The notes: a model not told the origin generated them from the sequence alone. Numbered from the stretch's first letter, positions 22,691 to 33,301 are shown. The stretch is 64,000 bases of DNA from Camellia lanceoleosa (GCA_025200525.1 CM045758.1:62990598-63054597), one strand, 5' to 3'. Numbers and translations are program-made.

Positions 22691-23032
22691 ATTGCCCCCT
22701 GCCGCTCTATCAATGACAGCTTGGGTGAAATGCTTGGTTTCGATTTTCAAATACTCAACCGAAGTTTGGGGGTTAGACTTATCACGGACGCTCAATTACT
22801 CCCTTTAATCGCTGCCTCAACTTCCCGCCTTCGTACACGCCTATTTATTATGATTTGAAATCGATGTCCTTTCGAACTGCGGTTCTATGACGCCGTTGTC
22901 GGGTTGCTCTTCAATCGTTTGCAATTCTTCCATCTGTGATACTCTCTTCATTTTTGTAAGTTTTCCTCTCCCCTGCTCTGAAGCTTTTCCTAGTTTGTTT
23001 ATTCCGTCGCATGCTCTTATAGTCAGTAGGTT

Positions 23033-25032
23033 ATGGCGAAACATTTGAAAGACCTCCTTTTGTCAGATCGAATTGCTGGCTTTAGATGCCATTTCTCTAT
23101 TCCTGACGATGTCCACCTGTCATTTGTGGCGGACGGCACTCTTGACATGGAGAGGGAGGACAAAACCACGATTGTCTTTCCCCTTCACCCGTTTTTGAGG
23201 GCTGTTCTTCGCCATTGGGATTTGATCCCTTCCCAGCCCAATGTGAATTTCTTTAGAATTATAATGGGGGTCGTAGCGCTGAACCGTTGCCTTGGAATTA
23301 ATCTTGGCATTCCCGCCATTCGCAGATCAAGTATGCTTTTGGCCAAGTCCTCTCGTCGGCAGACGGCGCATTTCCTCGAGCTAAGGATACAGATCATCGC
23401 TGATCACTATGCTTTCCACCGGGAAATGAGTTGATGATGTCATGGTCGTTGTCCGCGGCAACTGGGAGTTCGGCGAATGGGAGGATCGTGTCGATCCTAT
23501 TCCTAGACGTAAGGGCGAAACAGGTCGCCGAACGCCCTCTTGCACGTATTTTGTGCTCATATTTGCCATACCGCTTTTCTTGAGTCTTACTTTGTCTTGT
23601 GCAGGAACGATTTGAAAAGTCCAAGCTTCACCGACGACGCCGTTTTTCGGACATTAGGATTGCTCTTAGTTATTTCGCCGTCGCAGCCTTCATAATCGGG
23701 AGAGCGGCTCACGCTCGCTTTGCTACGAGCCTACATATACAACCTTTTCTACCGCGAAAACATACCGATTTCAAGGGGAAGATTTTCTCGTCGCCGTATT
23801 TTATCCGACTTAAAAACTTGAGACAGTAGGTTTTGAAGGGTCCGATTCGAGAATATCAAGTATCCGACATCGCCGAATCAATCACCGAGGTCAATCTGAG
23901 GAGGTATTGATTCGCCGATCCTCCTCTACGCCGGGCGGGGAACCTTTCGTTGACGACGCTCTCAATGTACGCATAATCTTCCCATCTCGGCCCACTAACA
24001 TGGTCAAGTTAAGCTTGACAAAGCTTGCCAAGAAGGCGAATGCGAGAGGTTAGCCGACATGAAGAGCGGAGGGCCTTTCAATCAACCGCCCACCGGTGAA
24101 TCTCAACATTCCTCCCGCCATCAATCGAGATCCTTGGGAATTGTTGAGGAGGCGGCAACAAATAAGAATTCGAATCCGTATTGGTTGGGAAAGCCGCTCA
24201 GATGTTGAGGGAAAGGCGAGAAACGCGCTTAGGGATCGTGGAGGTCGGTTTAAAGATCACAGCCGCAAACGCCCCTCGAATGGAGGGATCGAGTGAGGTT
24301 GTGCCCTTTGTGATTCGACCGATGGTAAGAAACATGCCGGTTCTTCGGATGCCTCGCCGCTTAAAGACCCAGAGGTCGTTAGTCGCGTGGCAACGCCTTT
24401 TGTCGTTGTCGCCCGATATGGAGGCTTTCCGCTTGAACCGGATTTGAGTGCGACAATGTTAGCCGCGAGCTTGGCCCTTTTGCGCGATTCGATTTTTCCT
24501 TCACTTCATCCAAACATTGTTCAAGTACGCTTTTGAATTTTTCTTTTGCAGACCGTTGGTAGGATAGCCGACGTAGGCCGCCGCTATCTCGACGCCGTCA
24601 AGCAGATTAGTCGTTTACGAAAGCAAGTTGAGGGCCAGAGGAAAAGGGTCAAGGACGAATTTTTAAGAGCGAACCAGGAGGCTTCTCGGGCAGAGGCCGC
24701 GGTAGAGAAAGCTCGTGATGTGGATAAGTTGAGAGCGGAGGCCGAGAAGAAGGCCGACGATATGGAAGCTGCACTTGGCTTGTCCCAAAAGGCGCTATCA
24801 CCGAGGCCGAAGTTGGTGAAATGAAGGCAGCGAAGGTGATTGCCGATTCAAAAGTTTTCGAAGCCGGGAAAAAGGCTGGACTCGCCGAGTATGTGGACCA
24901 GGTCTCTCGGTTTGAGAATCGGGGCTTCAAACATGGTTGGCACAAGGCCCTTGCCGCAATGGAGTTTCACGAATATGCCAATCAGATGAGCAAGTGGACA
25001 TCGATCCGTTGGAGACTGATTCCGAGGGTTGA
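23033..25032 (+). pseudogene. T2 antisense accessory gene 1 (Transposase_28-like, coiled coil)
   Basis: Plus strand, opposite to T2 gag-pol. The frame 23033-23434 (133 codons) has FPLHPFLRAVLRHWDLIPSQ, then FFRIIMGVVALNRCLGI, the pattern of the plant putative gypsy-type transposase family (Pfam Transposase_28). A frameshift near 23434 is followed by VRGNWEFGEWEDRVDPIPR in another frame, a likely intron (donor near 23511, acceptor before 23604), another exon-like frame (23599-23829), and after an acceptor near 24550 a helical Arg/Glu/Lys-rich coiled coil (24546-24824) ending in FENRGFKHGWHKALAAME and, after one more shift, a short acidic tail with a stop at 25030-25032. Function is unknown. 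Confidence 0.62.
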
Positions 25033-25256
25033 TCTTTACATACACAATTGTTATGATTTCGAGAAAGTACTTTTTCCGTTTGTTTTTGTTATTTTGTATT
25101 TGTTTATCAGACATTTTTCATACGGGCTGATATTATAAAATGTTATGATACAGAAATGGACGTCGATACTTTTTTGTAGTTATAAAATGTTATGAATTCT
25201 GCTCAATGTGCTGATGTTTCCGTAATTTTATGGTGATATTTCTTAATAGATCTATA

Positions 25257-25880
25257 ATCCGAATGGTTCACACTCGTGGGCTAGCCGAGGCATCTTTGAA
25301 AAGGTGGCCGATTAGATTAATACCGCCTTCGTTTTGGCCAGGCTCGAGCGTGATGTCGTAATGGTTCACACTCGTAATGCCGAGGCATCATTGAAAAGGT
25401 GGTTGATTAGATTAATAAATTTGCCCTTGGCCAGGGCTCGAGCGTGTCAAGCCGAATGGTTCACACTCGTGGGCTGGCCGAGGCATCATTGAAAATGTGA
25501 CTGATTAGATTAATAAATCTGCCCTTGCCTTGGCCAGGGCGCGAGCGTGAAGAGCCGAATGGTTCAAACTCGTGGGCTGGCCGAGGCATCTTTGAAAAGA
25601 TGGCCGATTAGATTAATAACCGCCTTGCTCGCCAGGCACGAGCGAAGAGCCGAATGGTTCAGACTCGCGGGCTGGCCAAGGCATCTTTGAAAAGGTGGCC
25701 GATTAGATTAATAACCGCCTTGTTTTGCCTTGTATGCGAGCGTGAAGAGCCGAATGGTTCAGACTCGTGGGTTGGCTGAGGCATCTTTGAAAAGGTGGCC
25801 GATTAGATTAATAAATCTGCCCTTGCCTTGGCCAGGGCGCGAGCGTGAAGAGCCGAATGGTTCACACTCGGGGGTTGGCA
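25257..25880. repeat. ~100-bp tandem array in the 3' region of T2
   Basis: Six to seven copies of a ~95-100-bp unit starting GCCGAATGGTTCACACTCG, with GGCTGGCCGAGGCATC and GGTGGCCGATTAGATTAATA inside and ending near CGCGAGCGTGAAGA. It lies between the two copies of the antisense gene's coiled-coil end. Confidence 0.92.
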
Positions 25881-26194
25881 CGCGGATCGTCGTCTGACGT
25901 TTGGCGTTCGGTCATACTGACGCTGCCTTGGGAGAGCTGCGCGTATCTCAAAATAAATGGGGTAAGTTCGTACCAAGGGTCCTATTTATTTGGGTACAGG
26001 GTTGAGCCAATACTGGGGAAGGACCGAGATTAGCTGAATTCAAACGTCGAACTGCATCGCAGCAGTGAGCCCACTGGTATGAGAAGAAGAGCATCCAAGG
26101 ATCGGGAAAAACAGCAGTGCCTTAGTCGTCGAAGCAGGTCCCCTCAAAGGGACGTTCAACGGGAGTTTCCCCATGCCCGCGACCGGGAATCGAG

Positions 26195-26831
26195 GTGGAT
26201 GCGACGCCGCGGCCATTGAATTTTGCGGTTTTTGTGAAGAATAAACCGATGACAGAGGCGGATTCCATCATTAAAGAGCCAGATGTGGCAATGAGTTCGC
26301 TGATGATTTTTCCACCTAAGTCCGGACAATCGATGGTTGGTCGTCGTGATTTCAAGTGTTTCGACGGCATATATGGGGTCAGAAGGGGTTGTATAATGCT
26401 CATGAGATTGGCATGCGCTCAAGGCGATGAGACGTGACATTGAGAAAAAGGACGAAAGGAGTCGCAGTCTGGAAGCTCGCGCGAAAAAGGCCAAGAGTGA
26501 GCTTCGGGAGCTTAAGAAGGTTCGAATGGCTGAGCCGGCGACGGCCGGTCAACTTAAAGTGGGCGGAAATACGTCCCAAGAGGCCTCGGGTTATGAGAAA
26601 GGATATCAGGACGGTTTCAAGGCCGGGGTTGATAAAACCAAGACAGACCTTGCTGAGGAAGTTTGTCGATGCGAAAATCGCGGTTTTAAGCATGGCTGGA
26701 TCAAGGCCCTTCAAACCGTGGAGATTCTTGGGTCCCTAGGCATAGATTCGGCTTCACCCCTATATCACCGACATTACCTTCCCTATTCCGAATTTGAAAT
26801 CGAGAAGAGCGACGATGAGGAGGCCGATTAA
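26195..26831 (+). pseudogene. T2 antisense accessory gene 2: second copy of the C-terminal half
   Basis: Frames 26195-26437 and 26427-26831 repeat the C-terminal part of the gene at 23033-25032. First comes a SIIKEPDVAMSS...DGIYGV segment, then a Lys/Glu-rich coiled coil, then CENRGFKHGWIKALQTVE (compare FENRGFKHGWHKALAAME in copy 1), ending in an acidic tail with stop at 26829-26831. The two copies flank the ~100-bp array, so either the gene end was duplicated together with array expansion or two related genes were present. Confidence 0.6.
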
Positions 26832-27028
26832 CTAGAGTGTAATGCAATAACAGACTTCACTATGAATAAATAGGCTTTCATTTTCAATGTCCGTCTTTGA
26901 TCGTAACATATTTTGATTGTAAAATATTTCTAGTTCGAACGTGTCGATTCATTTTATTGGAATATTTAGATTTTGATTAGAATATTTTGCACTGCATGGT
27001 ATAAACGTTCAGAAATGCATTAGTGGGC

Positions 27029-27993
27029 CCTAAGGCGTCATGCACCTAAGGGGCTCCGTATCCGGAGACTTGTTTCGACCAATCGTGACATCCACGAAGG
27101 GCACTTTGAATCCGGAGACTTATTCGGCCCCAAGGCGTCATGCCCCAAAAGGCGCTCCGAATCCGGAAACTTGTTTGGGCCAATCGTGACATCCACGAAG
27201 GGCGCTCCGAATCCGGAGACTTATTCGGCCCCAAGGCGTCATGCCCCAAAGGGCGCTCCGAATCCGGAGACTTATTTGGCCCTAAGGTGTCATGCACGAA
27301 GGGCGCTTCGAATCCGGAGACTTATTCGGCCCTAAAGTGTCATGCACCAAAGGGGCTCCGTATCCGGAGACTTGTTTGGGCCAATCGTGACATCCACGAA
27401 GGGCGCTCCGAATCCGGAGACTTGTTTTGGCCAATCGTGACATCCACGAAGGGTGCTCCGAATCCGGAGACTTGTTTTGGCCAATCGTGACATCCTCGAA
27501 GGACGCTCCGAATCCGGAGACTTATTCGACCCTAAGGTGTCATGCACCAAAGGGGCTCCGAATCCGGAGACTTGTTTGGGCCAATCGTGACATCCACGAA
27601 GGGCACTCCGAATCCGAAGACTTATTCGGCCCTAAGGTGTCATGCACCAAAGGGGGCTCCGAATCCGGAGACTTGTTTGGGCCAATCATGACATCCACGA
27701 AGGGCGCTCCGAATCCGGAGACTTGTTTTGGCCAATCGTGACATCCACGAAGGGCGCTCCGAATCCGGAGACTTATTTGGCCCTAAGGTGTCATGCACCA
27801 AAAGGGGCTCTGAATCCGGAGACTTGTTTTGGCCAATCGTGACATCCACGAAGGGCGCTCCGAATCCGAAGACTTATTTGGCCCTAAGGTGTCATGCACC
27901 AAAGGGGGCTCTGAATCCGGAGACTTGTTTGGGCCAATCGTGACATCCACGAAGGGCGCTCCGAATCCGGAGACTTATTCGGCCCTAAGGTGT
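27029..27993. repeat. 50-bp dimeric tandem array in the 3' region of T2
   Basis: About 19-20 subunits of 50 bp in two types that alternate irregularly. Type A has CCAATCGTGACATCCACGAA and type B has CCCTAAGGTGTCATGCACCA; both end in GGGCGCTCCGAATCCGGAGA. The array begins right after the integrase 3' end, between it and the antisense genes. Because 50 is not a multiple of three, frames run through it in several phases; these are not genes. Confidence 0.95.
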
Positions 27994-28068
27994 TGAGCTC
28001 AAACATGCAAAAACACGAAACCTTGCATTACAACGACGTGTGTACAAGTATCAAGCCCACAGGTCGAG

Positions 28069-29152
28069 TCATTGATAAAATTTACGTAGATGTGTTGAAT
28101 TCCACGGCCGTGGCAGGCTTCTTCCTGACATGTCTGAGAGCCGATATGTCCCTGTGCCTGCAACGGAATCTATCTGATAGGGGCCGTCCCAGTTCGGACC
28201 AAGCTTTCCATCGGCCGGCCTCCGGTCGGCTAGTAGTACCTTCTTTAGGACCAGTTCTCCTGGATTGTAGGGGCACAATTGAACTCGCCGATTGTATGAC
28301 TTAGCGAGCTGCTGCTGATAACGTGCCATGGATGCTAAGGCGTAGTCTCTTCATTCTTCAATCAGAACCAGGTCCAGGGCGAGCATCATGTCATTTCGGC
28401 CTGTGTCAAAGGCTTGCGATCTCAGAGTTGGTAAGCCGATCTCTAGGAGTAAGATTGCCTGGGTTCCGAAGCATAAGGCAAATGGCGTTTCTCCGGTAGA
28501 TCATCTTGGCATTGTACGATGAGCCCACAGTACACTCGGCAACTCTTCAACCCATCTGCCTTTGGCACTTTCCAGCCTCTTTTTGATGCCGTCCAAGATG
28601 GATTTGTTTGAAGCTTTCGCTTGATCGTTACTTTGGGGGTAGGTCATGAGAGAAGTAAGGCTCAATACCATACTTGTCGCACAATTCTCAGATACGCCAC
28701 AATCGAATCGAGTACCATTATCCAAGATCAATGCTCTTGGAATGCCGAATCGCAGAATGATGTTCCTCCACACAAAGCGCTTAATGTCGAATCTCAGATA
28801 TGGGTTAGAGCCTCCGCTCACCCATTTTGTGAAGTAATCTGCTATGATTAGAAATCGCTTGTTCCTCGGGGCCCTCGGCAATGGTCCCACGATATCAAGT
28901 CCCCATCGAGCAAAATGTGGGCTTGTGATAGAATTCAAAGTTTCGCCACTAATGGGTTAGTGGAGAGAACTTTTGGCATTGTTCACATTTCGACATAATT
29001 TTGTGGCCGGCTCTCATCGCCGCCAATAATATCCTCGTTATCGCCTCGATGGGCCAGGAGCTGCCCCAAATGGGCACCACAGCTGCCCTCGTGTATCTCA
29101 GTGAGCAGTTCCTCCACTCTGTCCGGGTGCACGCATTCCAAGTATGGACCAA
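28069..29152 (-). pseudogene. T2 integrase, active site altered
   Basis: Three frames: a zinc-binding remnant ending KCEQCQKFSPLTH (29152-28949), the catalytic core (28938-28501) and the C-terminal domain (28329-28069). The core has GLDIVGPL (first Asp), ILDNGTRFD (second Asp) and QSNDQAKASNK, where the conserved glutamate of the DDE triad is lysine (codon at about 28617-28615). The C-terminal part has GELVLKK, KLGPNWDGPY and RPWNSTHLRKFY, as in Tat integrases. Its job was to insert the cDNA into the chromosome. Confidence 0.88.
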
Positions 29153-29399
29153 AGAGGGAATTTTTGTAAAGCCCTCCTTGTGGATCTAAGTAGTACCGCA
29201 GGGCCTTGTTTCGCAGCTTGTGTGCTTCTTTTTTGTCCTCTGGGAGTTGCTCAGAAGAAAGGAATGCAGCAATGGGGTCCTTCCAACTTGGAGCGGATTC
29301 TATAATGTTGATGTGGGTTTCCTCCGGAGGGCCGATACTTGGTTCTGGGACGAAACCTACTTCGATGGTACGCTTGAGCTTGGAGTTGATGGCGGAGGC

Positions 29400-29867
29400 T
29401 AAGCAGCCAGGGCATCCGCGTGTGTATTTTGATCGCGTGTTATTTGGTTTAGTTCATGATGATCGAATTTCACGCAAGGAGTTAGCCGCTTATATAGGTC
29501 GCCATACGCTGCCTCTTGCCGCAGACTCTTCACCGGTTGATTACCAATTTTAAGTCACAAAACACCAACAATGCTGCCGAAAGCAGATGTGCGCTCCGCA
29601 ATCCGCTAAAAGGGCTTCATATTCGCTTCGTTATTTGATGCTTCGCCGAGCTTGACGGCTCCAATTATCATTGCCGTCTGGAGACATAATTACGACGCCG
29701 GCGCCGCTGCCCCTTTGGTTAGACGATCCATCACAGTATAACTGCCAAATGTCCCCAACATAAATTCTCCAATCTGGCTTTGACCGAACTTCGGCCTTTG
29801 GCTGGACGTCATCAGGCTTGAGGTCGGCAAGCCCTCCTGTGAATTCGACAACAAAGTCGGCAAGCAC
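29400..29867 (-). pseudogene. T2 second (archaeal-type) RNase H
   Basis: The minus-strand frame 29867-29631 holds LADFVVEFTGG, the tether found between the two RNase H domains of Tat elements, then WQLYCDGSSNQRGSGAGVVI with the first catalytic aspartate in the DGSSN motif, followed by SPDG. The rest of the domain continues in other frames to about 29400. A second RNase H is the diagnostic feature of the Tat lineage. Confidence 0.8.
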
Positions 29868-29894
29868 CGCCTTTGATTGCGCTTTTGGGTAAAA

Positions 29895-30716
29895 CTAAAT
29901 GTCGATACGAAGTTCAAGAGCCCACTTCGAAACACGCCCTGATGCTTCTGCATTCCGTAGTACTGATCGAAGGGGATAGTCTGTTAGCACCCTAATGCTG
30001 TGTCCTTGAAAGTAATACATCAGTTTTCTTGCTGCCATGACCAAGGCTAGGACGGGTTTTTCCAGCGGTAGGTAGAGTGTTTCGGCGTCCACCATTGCCT
30101 TGCTCACATAATACACTGGTTGTTGCTGCCCTTCCTCCTCTTTTAATAATACGGCCGACGGCCTGGCTTGAGACCCGCCAGATATAGAATGAAGGGGTCA
30201 CCGGTGGGTGTTGTTAGAAGAGGTATCGTCCGAGGTAGGTCTTGAGCCCGTTAAAAGTCGCTTCGCGATTCGGCGGACCATTCGAAAGCTCGCCTCGACG
30301 TAGTGTCTCGAAGAATTGTTCCGCAACGATCTATAGATCGGCCGATGAACGCTTGAGTGCGCAGCCCATTCCCATCAACTTTTGGACTTCTTTCATCGAA
30401 CGGGGAACTCGGGCCCAAAATTGTCGGACTTGCCTCGGGTTGGCTTCGATTCCTCGGTGGTTGACGATATAACCCAGAATTTGCCGAGCCGATCCCGACG
30501 CGATTTGGAAGCGTTTAGCTTCATTCTCAGATTTGGCGAGGGTGTTGAATGTCTTTTCCATCGGCTATATGGTTTTGTTCTTCTTGGATTTGACCACCAT
30601 GTCATCGATGTATACTTCCATAGTGTGTCCGAGCCGTTTCTTTGAACATCGTGGTGACCATCTTTGGTAAGTTGCTCGCATTCTTCAAATCAAAAGGCAT
30701 AACCTCAGAAAGAGGT
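29895..30716 (-). pseudogene. T2 reverse transcriptase (C-terminal half) and RNase H
   Basis: Frameshifted. Recognisable pieces in order: FDLKNAS of the RT palm, the catalytic EVYIDDMVVKSKK motif (complement of about 30587-30619, both aspartates kept), GYIVNHRGIEANP (30561-30331), then RNase H (30116-29895) with YYVSKAMVDAETLYLPLEKP, AARKLMYYFQGHSIRVLTD and SGRVSKWALEL. The first half of RT is missing. It copied RNA into DNA when intact; here it cannot. Confidence 0.85.
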
Positions 30717-31069
30717 TCCTCTTGGAGTGAGGAATGCAGTTTTGTCCTGATCATCCGGATTCATGGCGATCTGATGGTGGCCTCTGTAGTGCTTCCCTGG
30801 TCGATAAGGACGCGTTCAACGGTGAACCTGTTTACGCGTAGCGCAATAACCAGAGAATCTACGTGAGGGAGTGTTACGCCGCTCAAATCAGTGTCGTCGA
30901 AGGTGATGCTTGGCGCTTCTCGGAGCCGGGGTCGCTTAGTTGGTGTGAGCTGATGCTGGGGGCTTGGAAGTGACTGGATTGCATGTACAGTCTGGGCTAT
31001 CGGCAGGCTGTATATCATATGCACGGTGTCAAGCGGGACGCCTCTTGGGCGACGTGCGTCCTCTGTCAC
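30700..31069 (-). pseudogene. T2 protease remnant fused to RT by deletion
   Basis: The 102-codon frame (31069-30761) contains ITFDDTDLSGVTLPHVDSLV and then VERVLIDQGSTTE, the aspartic-protease active-site segment of plant Ty3 elements, in which the D-S/T-G triad often reads DQGS. Directly after it, near 30775-30765, the sequence jumps to the HHQIAMNPDDQDKTAF segment of RT, normally over 1 kb further on. The fused frame then hits a stop. This is an internal deletion that removed the end of the protease and the first half of RT. Confidence 0.75.
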
Positions 31070-31072
31070 CTC

Positions 31073-31408
31073 CTAAAGGTAATCGGTTAAGGCGCGGCGA
31101 CCGTCGGCATTGTGCTGTTGGCCTCGAGGTCGTTGAGGACCTGCCCGTTTGGACTTTGCTTTTTCTAAGGCCAGATCGCGGCGAAGGCGTTCGTTCTCAG
31201 CGATGATGTTGTCCAAACTCTGTTTGGTTTGTCTGGCTTGTTCTATGGTCGCTTGCATCGTCTCCGTCATTGAAGTCGTTGGTGAGTTAGAGTTCGAGGC
31301 ACGTAGCTGCACGACGGTTTCCTTTCCGAGCATATTTGACGGAGTGAAGTCGTCTCTCTGTGCGATCTCGTCGGTGGCTATCGGAGGATCTTCAGTCACG
31401 TCTTTCAT
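31073..31408 (-). pseudogene. T2 Gag remnant (N-terminal part)
   Basis: A 111-codon frame with a long polar helix rich in Glu, Arg and Gln (TIEQARQTKQSLDNIIAENE region, likely coiled coil) followed by a basic stretch. This resembles the N-terminal section of Tat Gag, but the conserved Gag core (WY/WW motif) and zinc knuckle are absent. The frame runs almost directly into the protease remnant, so most of gag has been deleted. Confidence 0.55.
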
Positions 31409-31424
31409 GGATATATTTGAGTAT

Positions 31425-31441
31425 TCCCACAGACGGCGCCA
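31425..31441 (-). promoter_or_regulatory. Primer-binding site of T2
   Basis: The minus strand reads TGGCGCCGTCTGTGGGA, two bases inside the 5' LTR. This TGGCGCCGT... type is common among plant Ty3 elements of the Tat/Athila group; I do not assign the tRNA. Confidence 0.8.
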
Positions 31442-31443
31442 AT

Positions 31444-31846
31444 TGTGGGAAAGTGGATTGGAAATACTCTTAAGATCTTGGAAGACGCCAATGATCCTCA
31501 GCTAGTCACCTGCAAAGATACAAATACTCCGGTCGGGGGTGCTGGAATTAGCACTCCGATGGACAAGTCAGTTCTTCTACTCAAGAAAGCTTGTTGACTA
31601 AGTTTTTAGAAGTGATTCTTACCTCCCTTTACAAATCTGAAGCTCTTATATTTATATCCATTCTCTAGACCTCGGGGCCAGAGTCTACTTTTTATTTATT
31701 ATTCTTTCATTTGTCCTGAGATGCCTTCTCAAGTCTATTCGGCCCTAAGAACGTATTCGGCGTCCTAGTTGAGCAGAATGGAGCCGTTCAGCTCCCGGCT
31801 CCTCGGGTATACCAGATTTCGTTCCTCTATTTATTCGGCTCCCACA
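31444..31846 (-). repeat. 5' LTR of T2
   Basis: 403 bp from TGTGGGAAAG to GCTCCCACA, closely matching the other LTR apart from a few substitutions and short indels. The high similarity suggests a relatively recent insertion. Confidence 0.92.
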
Positions 31847-32099
31847 GTATCCTATAAGAGACCTAACTATGGCAATACCTAATATATCTAGGAAATCAAT
31901 ACCTAATATATGTAGAAATATATACCATATATACATTAACATTTTCCCTCAAACTCAAGAAGGATAAACATCTTGAGTTTGGAGAGAAAAACTAAAATAT
32001 GAAATAAAATTAAATAAAATAAAAGGCAAATAGATTGCAAAATTCAAACGGGAGTGCAAGAGCGCTTGAAATAGATTAGAGGCCGAAACTAAAGCCGAG

Positions 32100-32410
32100 A
32101 GACAGTTTATGATCATGTTGGACCATCGTAGGAACTGACTAAAACTAATGCTAGGACAGTTTAAGGTCATGTCAGATTGTTGGAGAAACTGGCTAGAACT
32201 AATGCCAAGAGACAATTTGTGGTCATGTTGGACCGTTGTAAGAGCTAACCGGAATCAATGTTGGGACAGTTTAAAGGAGTCATGCCGGACCGATATAGGA
32301 GCTAACCGAAATCAATGTCGGAACAGTTTGAAGAGGTCATGTTGGACCGATATAGGAGTTAACCGGAATAAATGTCGGGACAGTTTTAAGGGGTCATGCC
32401 GGACCCATGT
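32100..32410. repeat. ~60-bp tandem repeats in the small LTR element
   Basis: Five to six diverged copies of a unit containing TCATGTTGGACCG, AGGAGCTAACCGG and TCAATGTCGGGACAGTTT. They fill a quarter of the coding-less internal region. Confidence 0.85.
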
Positions 32411-32504
32411 AGAGAACTGAATGTTGAACCAACAAGCGTGGCACATACATAACTCATGATGTGGTACTGAACGATAATGGCAACAGATAACTGAGTTCGC
32501 CAAG

Positions 32505-32705
32505 GGGCGGTTTGGATTGTGTGCTAAAGGAGGCGGCTTGGGTTGTGCGCCAGATGGAGCAACTAGATTGTGCGCTAGAAGGGACAGCTTGGGTGGTCCG
32601 CCAAAGAGGGCGGCTTGGATTGTGAGCCAGAGGGAGCAGCTTAGATTGTGCGCTAGAAGGGATGGCTTGGGTGGTGCACCAAAGAGGGCGGCTTGGGTGG
32701 TTTAC
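32505..32705. repeat. ~33-bp tandem repeats in the small LTR element
   Basis: About six diverged copies of a unit with GGCGGCTTGGATTGTGCGCC and AGAGGGA, forming a second array distinct from the one at 32100-32410. Confidence 0.82.
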
Positions 32706-33031
32706 ATGGTGTATAACCATGCTCACCATAATAGGTATAATACCTCCCCTTGAACGCAAATATGTTTGAAGATATAAACCTCCTTGAGGTTGAAATAGAG
32801 ATAAATACAAAGTGGACCAGAAATACACAAAAAAGTGGATTGCGAGTAAATATATATATATATATATGATAGCAATATTTGGGATAGGAATAAATTAGTG
32901 GACAAAGGAAGGGACCACGAAACAATATTGACAGGAAAATATGACAACAGAATAGGTTGAGGTCCGACGGGCGGCCAAGGCAAGGCTCCCGTCCGCCGGT
33001 AAGGCGAAGAACACCAAGAGCTTAACCTATA

Positions 33032-33043
33032 AATCTAATACCA
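33032..33043 (-). promoter_or_regulatory. Primer-binding site of the small LTR element
   Basis: The minus strand reads TGGTATTAGATT directly next to the LTR, one base off the usual initiator-Met complement TGGTATCAGA in the part compared. Confidence 0.7.
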
Positions 33044-33301
33044 TGTTATAATAGTAGAGAGAGAAAGAGGAAAATAATAATATGTATTGTATTGAATGAA
33101 TTTTCCTATACAATATGTATTGAATGAATTGTGTTAAATAAAATAAGAGGCCTGTATATATAGGCTGAGAAAGAATATTCTACTAGAAATTTAACTATGA
33201 AAAAGAGTATTCCATAAGAGACCTAACTGTGGCAATACCTAATATATCTAAGAAATCAATACCTAATATATGTAGGAATATATACCATATATACATTAAC
33301 A
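33044..33301 (-). repeat. 5' LTR of the small LTR element
   Basis: 258 bp, TG...CA ends. It matches the left LTR pieces, including the final ~90 bases (31852-31941). It carries a small internal duplication of TGTATTGAATGAATT not present in the left copy. Confidence 0.88.

Larger units (their letters stand above)
22302..31846 (-). mobile_element. Tat-lineage Ty3 retrotransposon T2, internally deleted, with antisense accessory genes
   Basis: 9.5 kb, inserted in the left LTR of the small element with a perfect GTATC duplication (22297-22301 and 31847-31851). LTRs are 389 and 403 bp. On the minus strand in order: primer site, Gag remnant, protease remnant fused to RT, RNase H, a second archaeal-type RNase H, and integrase. 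Two RNase H domains mark the Tat lineage. Between integrase and the 3' LTR are two tandem arrays and, on the plus strand, decayed accessory genes. Stops and deletions make it non-autonomous. Confidence 0.92.
21774..33301 (-). mobile_element. Small non-coding LTR retrotransposon, split by nested insertions
   Basis: Perfect 5-bp duplication CTATG (21769-21773 and 33302-33306). The right LTR is intact (33044-33301, 258 bp). The left LTR survives in three pieces: 21774-21859, 22242-22301 and 31847-31941, separated by a MITE and by the Tat element T2. On the minus strand a TGGTATTAGATT primer site abuts the right LTR and a GAGTTTGAGGGAAAA purine tract abuts the left one. The internal region (31942-33043) is only 1.1 kb and encodes nothing recognisable, so this is a TRIM/SMART-like non-autonomous element, with end features closest to Copia elements. 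Confidence 0.88.

Noticed and set aside
27046..27943. Cluster of 60-116-codon frames on both strands
   Set aside because: They are multi-phase readings of the 50-bp array.
27029..27993. Regularly spaced repeats that could suggest a CRISPR array
   Set aside because: There are no unique spacers: the 50-bp units are contiguous variants of two monomers, in a plant retrotransposon.
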